A stretch of 64,000 nucleotides of DNA, taken from assembly GCF_008831285.2 (NCBI RefSeq), contig NC_045140.1, positions 27,856,131 to 27,920,130 of the forward strand, read 5' to 3'. Below the pieces are notes generated by a model. It ran no database searches and was not told where the DNA came from. It saw only the letters and a program-made list of their open reading frames with translations. This document shows, piece after piece, positions 41,801 through 55,472 of the stretch. Both the position numbers and the translations under genes were made by a program. Each line of letters begins with the position of its first letter. Within the stretch, counting starts at the first letter, position 1. Origin of the DNA: Nymphaea colorata (Eukaryota > Streptophyta > Magnoliopsida > Nymphaeales > Nymphaeaceae).

Positions 41801-42146
41801 ACTCGCTTTTGATTTTTATCCAAAAAGGTTAAAACCAAGATGCAAGATAGAAATTCGACCGAATATGCATAGTCACCATTTTCTACAAGTTTCTCACATA
41901 TGAGAATTCTCCCAAGCCATTCTCATGCATTGGATATTATAAACTAACCCCGCTTCACAAAAAGAATATACCTCTGATGCGTATTAAACCCTATGTCTGA
42001 GAGTTGAATATGGCTCCAATAGTCCAAAACTATTTTCACTGGTCTGGCCTATTCCACTCATCCTATAGTTTGCTCTGGTCCTGAACTTCAAAGGGTTAGA
42101 AACCATTTCTCTCTCTCTCTCTCTCTCTGTATATATATATAAATAA

Positions 42147-42186
<40 letters not shown>

Positions 42187-45100
42187 GCATGTATGTATGT
42201 ATGCATGCACGTATGTGTGTGTGTGAATTAAATAAATAAAGAGCTATATATATACTGATTATGAATAACTTGAACAATTTCATTAATAATTTACAAGGTA
42301 TGTGTAAAGTTACTTGTTACGGTGAAACTCCGGCGCAGTGTGAAGTTACTTGTTTGAAAGAAAGATGACTAGTATTTTGACTTTGAAAAAGTAACTTCAC
42401 AGTGTAAATTAAATAAATAAAGAACTATACATACTGATCATGCATCACTTGAAGAGTTTGATCGATAGTTCACAAGGTATGTGTAAAGTTACTTGTTTCG
42501 GTGAAACTCTGGTGCAGTGTAAAGTTAGTTGTTTGAAAGAAATATAACAACTATGAGTTTGACTTTCGAAAGCAGCTTCATAGTGACTCACACACAGCAC
42601 CTTGTGACCCATTAATCAAATTAATCAAACAGCCCATAATCTTATACTCAATTGATGAATGGCTTAAAGCCAGTACATATTGCTCTCAAATTTATTAGAC
42701 TACATATTTCATCAATCCTAGAGACGCATATATATTATATACGCATGAGATGTTACATGAACAAAAACAATCAAAGAGCCAAAAAAATGAATCCTTACCA
42801 TCCATTTTAATGTGCTTGTGACCAATGATTTATTACGTTGACATGTTAGCTGAGACATTATTTAAAAGAACTCACAGAGCAACAGCAGTCAGAGCTGGGT
42901 GGAACGAAGAAAGATCTTTTCTTACACCAGCATTATATAGAAGCCGAATTACACGGATAGGCGCAGCAACCACATCTTTTGACTTGTAAACATCATCCAT
43001 TGGAAGATTGCTTTCCAAATCCTGATTGAGAATTATTACATGAACAAAGTTAGCATTAGGCAAAAAACTAGAAAGAAGTTAAAATTAAAACTGGTGATAC
43101 CTGCAAACGATCACCAAACAGCTTTAGTTGGGAAGTTGCAACATCATCACGAACCCCTATGAATGCCTCAAATGTTGCCTTTAAAATGCCACTATGTCAG
43201 CTCTAGAAAGTGAAAATCTGTAAAAATTTTATAATGACTTCCAAAAAAGCATCATAAAGCTGTCCATAATGAGCAAAGAGATATAGCTGGATTTATTTTT
43301 ATAGAATTCCATGCAAACCCTCTTTAACTATGTCCACTGAATGAAACAGGATATAAAGTCATTTTCTGGGTTTCTTATGTGGAAACTGCAAGGTGTATGC
43401 TGTTACTGGAGGCCAGGTATTGGATGGCCATGGACAAAGTGGCGCTATTGTAACTCATTTGTCACCAGTTATCTTTATCAGTTCAAACCCAGCCTTGATA
43501 ATGATTAACAAAAGTATATCTAAGTAAATTACACATACCTTGAACCCAAAGAGTGCATCTTCATATGTCTCATAAGGACCAATAGTAACATCCAACTTGG
43601 AGTCCTGTAAACACATCAGAGTATTAAAAATTTTAAAATTACAATCTGAATATATTTGGCACACTAAAGTAACTAGTTCTCTCAGATTCTTTCACCAAAT
43701 ATTTACATCAAAAATATAAGGAGATTATAAGTATAGTGGACATACCTAGAAAACAAAAAAAGGATGCAACAAAAAGATGTTCTATTATTTCAACAGAAAG
43801 TGACAATCCAATCTAAAAATCCTAGCAAGGGTTGATTTCATGCAGATTTGCACTTTGCAGTCCATTTGAGTATTTTAAGTTAGATATATCCAATTTCAGC
43901 GATGTGCTTCATAATAAAAATGAAGCCTACTCCAGGATATTTCATGCATATTTCCAGTCCATTTCTATTAGGAATATATCCAATTACAATAACATTAACA
44001 CCAGTGTCTACACCCACATCTGCACTTGTGTGACATAGTTTATGGTTCTTTTATGTGTTGATGTCTCTCATACAGTATGCATTATGTTTTGATACCATGT
44101 TGAGGGGTGTTAGTTTAAATTGACCTCTTAAGCAATTCAACTTATTGGAGTGCTGGGGTACCTGATTTGTTTAGCTGAAACATCTCGGAATCAACCTAAT
44201 GTGTCATCTGGGTTATACAAGGTTGGTCTAGGTAGGGGACTTCCTATGTATCCAGCTCTCCCAAAGGACCAAACCATACGTAGAGTATCTGTACTCTGTA
44301 GAGGACTTAGAAGGCCATACTTCGAAGTGCACAGAGACCAAGAACAGGAGAAAAAAGGTGGAAAGGAGAAGGAACTCACTTTTCAGGGGAAGAGCTAGGG
44401 ATTACTTTTCCTTATCTATCCCAAGGTTCCTCTCTCACCACAATTCTATGCAGTCCAGCTATCAGCTTAGCCCCATCAAATTCTGTATTCCAAAAGGACA
44501 TGATTGGATCTCCCTTGTCTATAGATCTTGAAATCAGAACCATATATCCATCGGATCATTTCAACAGCTGTCTCTTTAAATAAGCAGATGTGGACAGATC
44601 TACTGACACAAATAAAGAGTTACATTATTCAACTATTGCTTTTGACTATTTTACTCTTTCTGAAATCCATTTAGTCTTTCCATTTCTCAATACCAAGAAC
44701 TTTGAAAGTCTCCATCAACAGCTGACCACCTAGACCCTGAACATGGATTCCATTTTGCTCTTAAACCCATTTCCCACATGCACATACACAGACGCCTAAC
44801 AGTTTCTGCACTAGTATTCTTAAAATATGTCTGCACTTCATAAATGAACCGAATTAACATCTACTTCATTAGATCTACATGCCCTTTCAGGAAATTAGAC
44901 AATCCTCCTTTTGCAGTTGGAACTCAGCTTTGAACCTTTTCCCTAAAATCTAGATCTTGCTAGAATACATCCATTAGAGCTTTTTTACATTAATTCTAAT
45001 TCAAATTTACCTAAGAAAGAGGTGGACCCAAAGATACCCAACCTGCTTTATGATTTGCCCGTGTGTCTCATTAGGCTGCCAAAATAGACTTTAAATTTGC

Positions 45101-48100
45101 TGGTCTCTTGAATATCATGCTATCTGCTTTCACCTTTAGATTTTTTGTGTGTTTTTGTTTTTCTTGTGTTTGTAAAGAAGAAATGGTGCACAATTGCACA
45201 TGGTTCTTCCTCGATTGGGATTGTCGGTGGCTATGGACTCAACCTCTATTAATCCATTTGTAGAAAAGAACTTTGAAACTGTATATCTTCAACAGGAATC
45301 TAAATATCTTCCTTTTTATTGAAACATGTTTCTTAATGTCTGGAAGTAAATTCAATTTAATTTTTACATGAACTTTAATGCTTACGGCAAATTATCTAAT
45401 TGCTACAGCACATATGATCATTGCAGATGATTTTTATGTGTTATATAATTGTTAAATGTTTGTTACACGCAGTTATATGTTGTTTTTATATTGTTGTTCA
45501 ACTATATAATTGTTACATGTTATGTAAATAGGTCGTTTTTGCACTTTGGTTGTTTTCATTTTCTCATTTTTTATTAATGTGATTATTTACTCAGTCATGA
45601 AGCTTACATGTCACTTTGTGAAAGTCTCTGTTCCTCGCTCAATCACCTCAACACTTCCAAATTTCTAATGACATTTCTTAGGATCAGTATATGGAGACAA
45701 TCCTTGCAGATGCAAATTCAGAACTGTACAAGGCCATTTCATATCATCAGAAATGAGCATAACAAGAGATTTTTTCCTAAAACCCTCACAGTCCTACACA
45801 TATGCATTCCATTATCATCTTCTCAAACTTGCCATATGTAGGCCTGAGTACACGGTGATCAATTTTAAAAAGAATAGAAAGGCCGCCAGAAAATTGTCCA
45901 GTTACCCAATTCAAATCAGAATGGTCCAGTTTCCACGCTGTATCGAGACATTTATGCAGCTTGTTGGCAAGGTAAAAACATAATTCAGCAAACTTTAGAT
46001 TGTAAATCAGTTAACTAACCAGCTGCATCCATGCAATATCAGATTCAAAATAGTCATTTGAAAGGAATGCTTCAGCCTTAGTCCTCAGTAGCTGCTTCAA
46101 GCTAGATATCAATGAATGCAAAATTATTAGAATGCTTCAAGGGAGAATTTTATTAAAATTCATAACCATGCTTCAATAAAAAAAACAAGAAGGATAAAAA
46201 GTTTCAACTTTCAAGGAACCTGCACTAGGTACCTGGGAGAATCAGCTAGTCGTTCGGCTTTCTTCAGAAAGTTAGCTGCTTCATGAAGATGAGGTTGGTA
46301 TTCGCGGGGATATGGAACAGCACAAAGACTTTGAGTTCCATATTCAACTTCACTAATTTGGTCATGAGGAACAGTTGAACTTTCAGGCCTGCGGATGACT
46401 GTGAAAAAGCCTGTTGCAGCTTCTTGTTGATCATCTCTCAAATTGTTCTTCCACAATTCAAATTCCTATTGCAACAAACAGAAAAGGAGAAAAAGCAAAC
46501 AGACAACCTACCATATTAGCTGCCAAGACCAATCATGCACCCTATACTTGGAGACATCCAAGAGCCAGGAAGAGATGCATTACTTTGTGCTAATGACAAG
46601 ACAATGCTTGACTAGTGTTTGGATATTTAAGATGCAAAAAAACAGAAGGTACTTACCTACAAATTTCACAGATAGATTATGATTAACCTAAACCAAGCAC
46701 CAAATAATATGAAAAAGATCTGAACATTCACAAGATAAGAACAATGTAGGGTAGTTGGATAACAGCTATGTCACATGGGTACGGGTACGGGTGCCGGTAC
46801 GGGTACGGGTACGGACCATTTTCAAAAAACTTGGGTACGGAGGTACGGCCGTACACACACACATATATATGTCAAAAAATGCAGAAAAATAACATATTTG
46901 CACATATCTATATCAAAAATTACACAATCAGAATAACATATTGTCATATTCATAAATACATTCTCATTCTCCTCAGTCTCATAATTAACATTCAAAATAC
47001 ATTCAAAATACATCAGCTTTGTTGATTTTCATTCTCCTCACTCCTCAGTTGCATCATCAAGATTAGAAGGAACAACAGATTCTGTAACGAAAATGATGTG
47101 ATAAAGCTTGGAGTTCTTTTCAATTTATCAAAGGACATGCTCAAAAGACATCGGACTTGGGTTCATCAGCAAATTGTGATGAACCAACGAAAAACAGAAA
47201 ACACGCTGCAATCTGTTGGCCAAACAAAACACGCTGCATACAACGAAAAACAGAAAACAACTATGCAAAGAAGATGGACTCATTGAGAATCAACTACGCA
47301 AACAGAAAACAAGAGATAATAGTGAAAGAACAGAAACAATACAACGCCCAACGGTCGTCGCCGGAGGTGAAGGCAGGGGCAGAACCGATGAAAATGAACT
47401 AAAACATGATAAAAACAAAAATATACCGCCGCCGTTCGCCTCCTACCGTCGCCGATCGGTCGCCGTTCAACTGTCTTCGCCTTTCGTCGCCGGTCGCCGC
47501 CCCTGCCTGTCGTCGGCCGTCGCACGATGAGAGGAAATGAAACCCGTCGCTGTTCGCCTCCTTCCGTCGCCGATCACCGTCGCCGTTCAACTGCCTTCGC
47601 CTTCACGTCGCCGGCCGTCGCACGATGAGAGGAAACGAAACCCTTAAAACGAAAACATGTTTTAAGGGTTTCGAGTTTTTTTTTTTAACGTTATAATCGT
47701 TTAAAACTTTAAAATCTAAAAATCGTTAAAATAAAAAAGACACATTTGGACTCGGTCAAAGTTGACTATACCCAAAAAAGGTCAAAAATGACCTCCGGTG
47801 TGTTGACCGTACCCGATACGGTCAACACACAAAAAAGGCGTACCCAACCCCGTACCCGTACCGGTACCCGTGTCATACCGGTACCATACGGGTACCCCTC
47901 CTTTGGAGGAGTACCAGTGTGACATAGGATAACAGCCTATATTCAGCATAACTAGCTACATAGCGCCAGCAGTACATCATTTCACATGAATATTTGATGT
48001 TGAGGATACAACATGAAAGACCAAAGCATATTATTCCACTTAAATCTTGATTATTTGATATAGAAATTTGAAATGGTGGAAGGCTGGGGGCAAACAATAA

Positions 48101-51100
48101 GGAACTACCATACAGTTTATCAATATGCTTTTAAGCATCCATAGAGCCACAAGGAAATGCTTTTCTCTTTAATAGCAGTATAATTGAACCAACATTTATT
48201 TGTGAAAACATGAAGACTTCTGATGTTTCCATCAGTGAAATTACACCAAACATATGAGTATATGAGTATAGATATTAACTACAGAACAAAGAGCAACATA
48301 GCTCATGAGATGTGAGAATAGCATTTGAAATGGAACTCACCTTTAGGATAACCACTTAAGTATCCTTCAAGGATACTCAAAATAACAAAGGTGGAGGGAG
48401 AGAGAGAGAGATTCACAAATACCTTTTTATCCATATCTGGGGGGTAAAAATTTGCCCCAGCAGGCTTTACTGTGGGAAACGCAGCTCTATATTCTACACC
48501 TTCCCACCCAGGAACAGACCTTGTAGAATCTGCAGATAACTTGACAGCAGAATCTGCAGTAGACAGGAAGGCTCCATTCTCATCAAGAACAGACCTATAA
48601 GGAAAGCTCAAATGTAAGAAACCAATACAATATGCTGGAATATAGGGAAAACAAAGGAGAAGCAAGGCACAGCTAATAGTTGAAAAGCACACCTACAAGA
48701 AGCCTAGCTTTTTCAAGCATATAATTTATTTCAGGATACTACTGTCATGCAACTATATTTCCCAAGACATGGCAATACATACATTTTTTACATTAAGCAA
48801 ACCTAAAATTTTGGATTCTTTTTAGCCAAATCAACAGATATGACTCAAAAAATGCTATAGACTAAATTATCAATGTGCAAGTTTCATATCCTGCACAGAA
48901 ACCAACTTTCACACGCAGGTTGAATTGAAGAATTTGTTACACAGGAAGTGCCTCCAATCCAGCAGGTGGGAAGGGCAAACCTCTTATCGATACCTAACAC
49001 CTTCATATCATATACGCAAATATTATATATGTTGGTAGGGCTTAACAACTAACTTAAATAATTACACTGAATATCCCATTATCCAAATGTCCATCACATT
49101 TCTATGGTAACCAAACTTGAAAGAACAGCAACATGAGATAAGAAAAAATAATAATCTTAAAATCAATAAACAAGAACACTGTTCAAACTTAACATATAAT
49201 TTTCAGATACATACATGCAGTAGCAGTTCCGTACAGCTCCAAATAATAGCCTACTGAAATAAAACCATCATGTACTTCTAAATTTGAAGTTCATAGAGAA
49301 GCAGCAGATTGTTTTTATGAAGCTAACAAGAATTTTTAAATTACATGAATTGTATTATGTCACATTAAGAAATGCCAAAAAGCATTGTCAACAAGGTCTA
49401 GTAATAAGTGCAAAGGCACATGCAACATGTTAACTGGAAAGTTGACCAAGAACCACAGATACTGCATCCTTTTCATAATTCCAAAAATGAAAAAACAAAA
49501 TATTCATTCCCTTTAGGCAGTTCAAGTAATCAATATGGACAGCAGGCATTTGTACAACAGTACAAGAAATGCACTTGGATTTCTATGCCACTTTCAGAAT
49601 AACATTACCAAGGACTCTTATTGATGGAATAATTTTCCCATTTAAGGCGATCCAATGAAGAAAGGACTGCACGTTCCTTTAACCAGTCCCTAAGTGTTGG
49701 ATTGCTAGCCCAGACCTAAACAGCAATAAAAATTATAAAATGTGTATGGTTAGTTCTGGAAATCATCAGGTGTTTGATCTAATCAAACAATTTTGTTACA
49801 TTAATAAACCATCATGAAAGAAACAAAATAAGGTTATTGAAAGAAGGCAAAAGTTTGGTGTAAAACCTGTGAATAGAAAATCTCATCGATAACCTTGGCA
49901 GCCTTAATGATGAAGACCAATGCATCCATATCTCCTTTGGATAATCCACTTAGCTGCAGAAGAATAAGTGTTATCATGTAATGATAGTCAGTCTAACAAC
50001 GTGTCCACTTGAGAGAGAATTTTAAGCACCACAAATCTCACAAGAACCTTAAGTATCGTGAAACTATATTTTCATTGTCATTTTTCTGGTATTCACATTT
50101 TCAAGGTTTAAGCACAAGCACAGCCATGTCACACAATATTTACTTCTTTTACCATAAACCCTTTGTTTTCTGTCGAATGAATCTTATTGCTGAATTTTTT
50201 AAGGACCAAAACACAAGATGGAACACACAAAACATGGAGAATAAGATGTAGCTTGACAAATTCAGGTTTTACCTCAAAAATTTAAGGACCTTATAGCTGA
50301 AATTTCCTATCTGCCACAAAAAAGTAAAAAGAAAAAAAATATGGACAGAAAAGATAATCATGGACTAATCGACAACCTTTTCTCTATGCTTCTCTTGGTA
50401 ATAAAATTATAAAACCAAAAAAAGGCTAACAATGACAAACCTCTGCATCAAGTGTAATGGAAGCATAACGATCCAGTTGTTTCTGAAGCATCAAACTTCG
50501 TGCGACCTTGTCTTCTTTATACCTTAATTGGAAGTTACATAAAGAAAATCAGAAATATAACTTAATTAAACATGAAAAAAAAAGAAATATATTTCTTTGC
50601 GAGGACCAAAACACAAGATGAAGAACATCAATGTAAATCTAAATCAATGCCTCAAAGTTTTCACAACAAAGAAAACATTTTCAAGGGAGAAAATATTCAG
50701 TGATGACCTTAAAATGAATGAGAAGCCAAATGTGTTTGACATACAAGTCTTCACAGGTTTAGATTGAATGATAGCATCTGTTAGAGGAAGCCTCTACAAG
50801 AGTAATTACAGATATGAACATGGAATACCAACTCTTTATTTGTAACTGTAACAACCCGGCCCACTCCCAAGCTAAGTTCAGGCTCCCAGTTTGGCAGATT
50901 TCAACATGTCCCCTAGTAGCTTTGGTTTCAGCACTAAAAAGCTAAAAATCAGGACAACCAATCACTTAACTAACTCTCCTTATAAGTTCTTGAAGAAGAT
51001 TCACAATCTTCAACACAGGACTAAACATTTAGGTATTACAATCCATTGCCTTAATGTACACACTTTTGCACGTGTGGGACTCCAAGTGTTAAATCGCCAC

Positions 51101-54100
51101 TATGACAACCAAGACCATTTCCACACCGGGTTCAAGCTCCTGGTTTGGCAGATCCCAACCCATCCCTTAGCAGCTTCAGTTTTAGCCCAAAAAGCTAGAA
51201 ACTAGAACAACCAAACACTTAACTAACTCCATTTATAAGTCCCAAAAGATATATCGCAATCTTCAAGACATGACTAAATTTTAGAGGGGTTACAACAAAG
51301 AAAGTATGACTAGACTTTAGAGGGGTTACAAGAAAGTATTCTTTTCTTTTCCTGGTCAGCCTCATGAACCAAGGAGATGCTTCTATCTCTGGAGATTTGT
51401 TTAACCTAACTCACCTTTCTTTGTAACTGGTTGCTCATTGTTTACAAAATCTTTCACAAGATAATATTATTTTTTATTTTGCATCAAATTGGTCTACGTG
51501 ATTAATACGAATTAAGAATATATTTCTGCTTCCACTTAACAAAAGATTGATTCACAAGCACGTAGAGATTTTGAAGAAAGCTCAAGACAATTTGGCACAC
51601 AAATTGGAAATTGAATATGATATACTTGCTGCACTGGAATAATTCCCACAATTTTCCAGTCAAATATTGTTATCAAGTTTTATGGTGGCTCCATTCAAAA
51701 GGCATTCAGCATAATAGGATGATGGGATATCATGCATCAATTTACTCTCATTTTCTCATCCAACAATTTTACATTATCAACACAGAGATAACAGATCCAT
51801 GAGACAATAGGGAAAATTAATCTTTCAAACTTCCATCAGATCATAATATGTTGTACATGTCCACCTTTCCCTGTTAACAGTCATATTCTTCTCTGTTTTA
51901 ACACTGGCCGTAAATGTTATCTCATTTCTATCTTATTCCAGAATCCCATCAAATGACGATGGACCCTCGGAATAGTCAACAATATGTCAACCAATACTTA
52001 AGTAGACATTTCCAAGGAAAATTCATAGTGACTCACATAGCCATACAGACCTGCTCGATCAGCTAGTTGTGTTGCTTGTCCTTCTTGTCGCGTAGTTCTC
52101 CTAGCCCTACCATGATCAGCCAATCCACTTTTCAGGTGGACTCATGATTTCATGTCATTTATTATGTTTAAAAGGCTTCATCTCCATTATTTGAAGGTAG
52201 CTCAAAGGCAAGTATCTCGAACAGCTGATATCTAGTCTTTACCAGTCCATTATAGAGCTGCACAATGAGCTAAGTAACCCAAGCTTGACTCAAGTTCTGC
52301 TTGCATAAGATCAGCTTGAACTTGACTCAATTATTAACAAGATGATCAAACTAAAATTTAACTCAACAAACAAATGAGTTTGATCTCGTCCAAGCTTGAT
52401 TAAACTCTAAAAAGAGAAATACATGTGATATATTTACACAATTACCATAAAATATGTATGCGGGTGTGGCTGGTGTTCTGGTGGGTTATAAACAATAGAT
52501 CATGTGTTCAAAGAACCTATATGACAGACATTTCCATACTCACACAGCTCTATTCAGCTCAACACAGATGTTCAACTCAATTACACAGCTAAATTCAAGC
52601 TTAGAAAACCTAAGTTTGAGCAGAACAAAACATAGCTGACTCAAACTCGAGCTCAGATTGAGTTCGAGCAACACCTATTATCAACCTAGCCAAGTTCAAA
52701 CCACCGCACCTACGCATGTGTTCACCCCTAGTCTGTTACACAACCAAGACTGATCTTTTAATTGTTTCAGCCATATTCACAACTTTCACGTTCCACTTTT
52801 CAGTTATCCAATTTTATGAGGTTACTATTCTTGCAGGCATCATAAGCTAGAGATAAGGACAAGTACTCCTAAAATTCTACCCGAAGTATACATCAAGGAC
52901 ATAATATTGCTCATCCCCAGATATTTGTTGCTTTTCTGAACCATGCAGATTTATTATAGCAATAGAATAGAAGCTGATTGGTTCTAACTTCTATCTGGAA
53001 ATACTGAATAACCAGCTTATGCATCAGCAACAGTAATGAGGCACCATAGCTGTAAGATGATGTGCAGAGTTCATGTTAAGGCATTTGCAGGATAAGTTAC
53101 CTCTTTTCAATTACACTGAACAACTTGCCATATGTACCACTGACATCATATGGTACATAGTCAGGATCTTCCTTCTCAAGAACTGTCTTATACTTCTCCC
53201 ATGGAATATATTTAACGGCAGAAACTTCACTTTCCTGCATGGAAGTGTTAGATTAGTCGTTGGACCAAAAGCAAATAGGATACTTACACTGAATACAAAA
53301 AATCAAACCTCTTGCTTTCACAGCATGAAGAAGACAAAACTACAAACATGGTTGGCAAACTCTGACAAGTTACAGCCCACCCAAGTTCAGCTCAGGCCTT
53401 AACCGAGTCAATACATGGTTCATCAGTTATGAGTTATGACCAAACTCAGTTGAGTCAACATGTTGTCTTGTGCAAGCTAACCAAAGAGAGGCTAAGTCAT
53501 CTGAGTTTTATCATTGACTCTTTTGAGTTAACTGAGTTGTGCTAATTTGATAATTAAGGACTATCATCTAATGTTACTGCTTTTATTGTGCAAGAGTTTT
53601 TATGTGTATATTCTTAGCATTGCCACAAATATTGATCTCGGGAAAATGTCAGCAAAGTTTTTCTTGGGTATTTTTCCTTGAAGTTGTTTTTCTCGAGAAA
53701 ATTTCATGAAAAAACTGGGCAAATTTTAAAAATAATAAAAAAACCTACAAATTAGAGAAAAATACAATAAATGAGAAACTAATAAAAAAGTTAAAAAATC
53801 ATCAAAAAATAGCGAGATATTCATCTTTGCCAAGATTTACAAAATCTCGAGATTTTGCCATTATTTTTGTTTTACTTGTTTTTCTCATAAATATTACGAG
53901 ATTTTAGAAAATCTCACAATATCTGTGACAATGGGCTTTTTATGCATAAATATGATAGAACATAAGCAATTCATAGTTCATATATTACAACACAATCTAT
54001 TAGAGCATTTGTGTGTTATTTTTAAATTCTTACATTTGAAAACCATCGTGCATATGATCTTAGTATGCATATGAACACAATCAACTCGTATTTCATATAT

Positions 54101-55399
54101 TACAGTTGTATTTATTAGAACACGTGTGTGCTACTTTTAAATGCTTACATTTGAAAATCATATATTCATTATTTAGTTTTATTTAAATAAAATGAGAAAA
54201 CATGACTGAAGAGTCACTCAATTGACTCTCCCAAGTCATAAGGTCAACATGGGCAAATGCTATAATGAGAAATGATATTGGTTGAGATTACAAAGCAAAA
54301 AACTAATAAACTATGACAACCAATCACTCATAACAATAAAGACACAAGGTAGAGGCACTTTTTAACCTCTAATAAGGCATTCATGTGATTAACTAGCTTA
54401 ATGGTAAGAGCTTTTTTTCATCATAGGGCATTTTTGTTCGTTCAAATTCAACATTAAGCTCAAGATAATTAAATGATCTCTAAGCTTCAAAAAGCATGTA
54501 GCATCAACTATCACATTACATATGTCATGCTCCAAACTATAACTTTCTTGATATCAATATTAAAGCAAGTTCCTTGCATGTCATAAGCCTTCACTAACAG
54601 AAAAATAAAAAAAAAAATAAAGTATGTACAGGGATAAAAACCAAATAAATTACCATAATATATAACAGGCAAGAACAAGCACTATCCAACCCTTTTTCCC
54701 ATTTACCTGAAGAGTAAAAGCAGAAAGAGGGATAGGTTTTAATGTCGTCACCAAATATACATCATTGAACTCGTTATTTGTATATGTCCCATCATTTATA
54801 ACACTGCATGTATTCCAGACAAACCAAGTAAGCATAATTAAAGGTTAAACTTGTAAAAGACAGTGTGAATCCATGGCTACTGAAATTATCAAACACAAGC
54901 TAATTGATGCACACATGCATTTTACAGATCAAATACTGCTAGGTGCTAAGCTTAGGCACAAAAGCATCTGCATGAAAGATATGCAAATTAAATTGCCAAA
55001 TGGCTGAGAAAAATAATTAACATATTATATATCTCATGCCTGCTCAAAAGATCCAACTTCATTACTTCAATGATTTGTTTGATCTTCCACAGTTTGCAGA
55101 AATTTAGTATTCTGCCAAAATCCCTTTTTCATCCATAACCCACGTGCTAAAGCAACAATCAGTTAACGAGTTGAATCTCCAGCTTTGAGATATCACGTTC
55201 ACTTTTCTTCCAAACTTATTTTCTTTTTTTAAGATCTTATTTTCTTTTAACCAATGTCGTCAAAAGCATTGAGGTATAGCGAAGTGCAATACCCAAGCAA
55301 TGCTTAAGCTTCAAAGGCTAAAGTGTAAGTATCAAAAATAAAAATAAGGACTAAACAAACACATAATCTGTCAATGAGTAAATAAACAATAGTAGAAAG

Positions 55400-55472
<73 letters not shown>

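Noticed and set aside
43605-46019. LTR element in intron 11 of the Nudix/peptidase gene
   Set aside because: The composition suggests an insertion, but no terminal repeats, primer site or polyprotein pieces were seen.
46757-47936. Reading the intron 9 element as a Mutator type with a 10-bp target duplication (GGATAACAGC)
   Set aside because: The outer G and C fit equally well as flank and end. The related element at 29147-29464 has an 8-bp duplication and the same CT-starting ends, so 8 bp is the simpler reading, though not proven.
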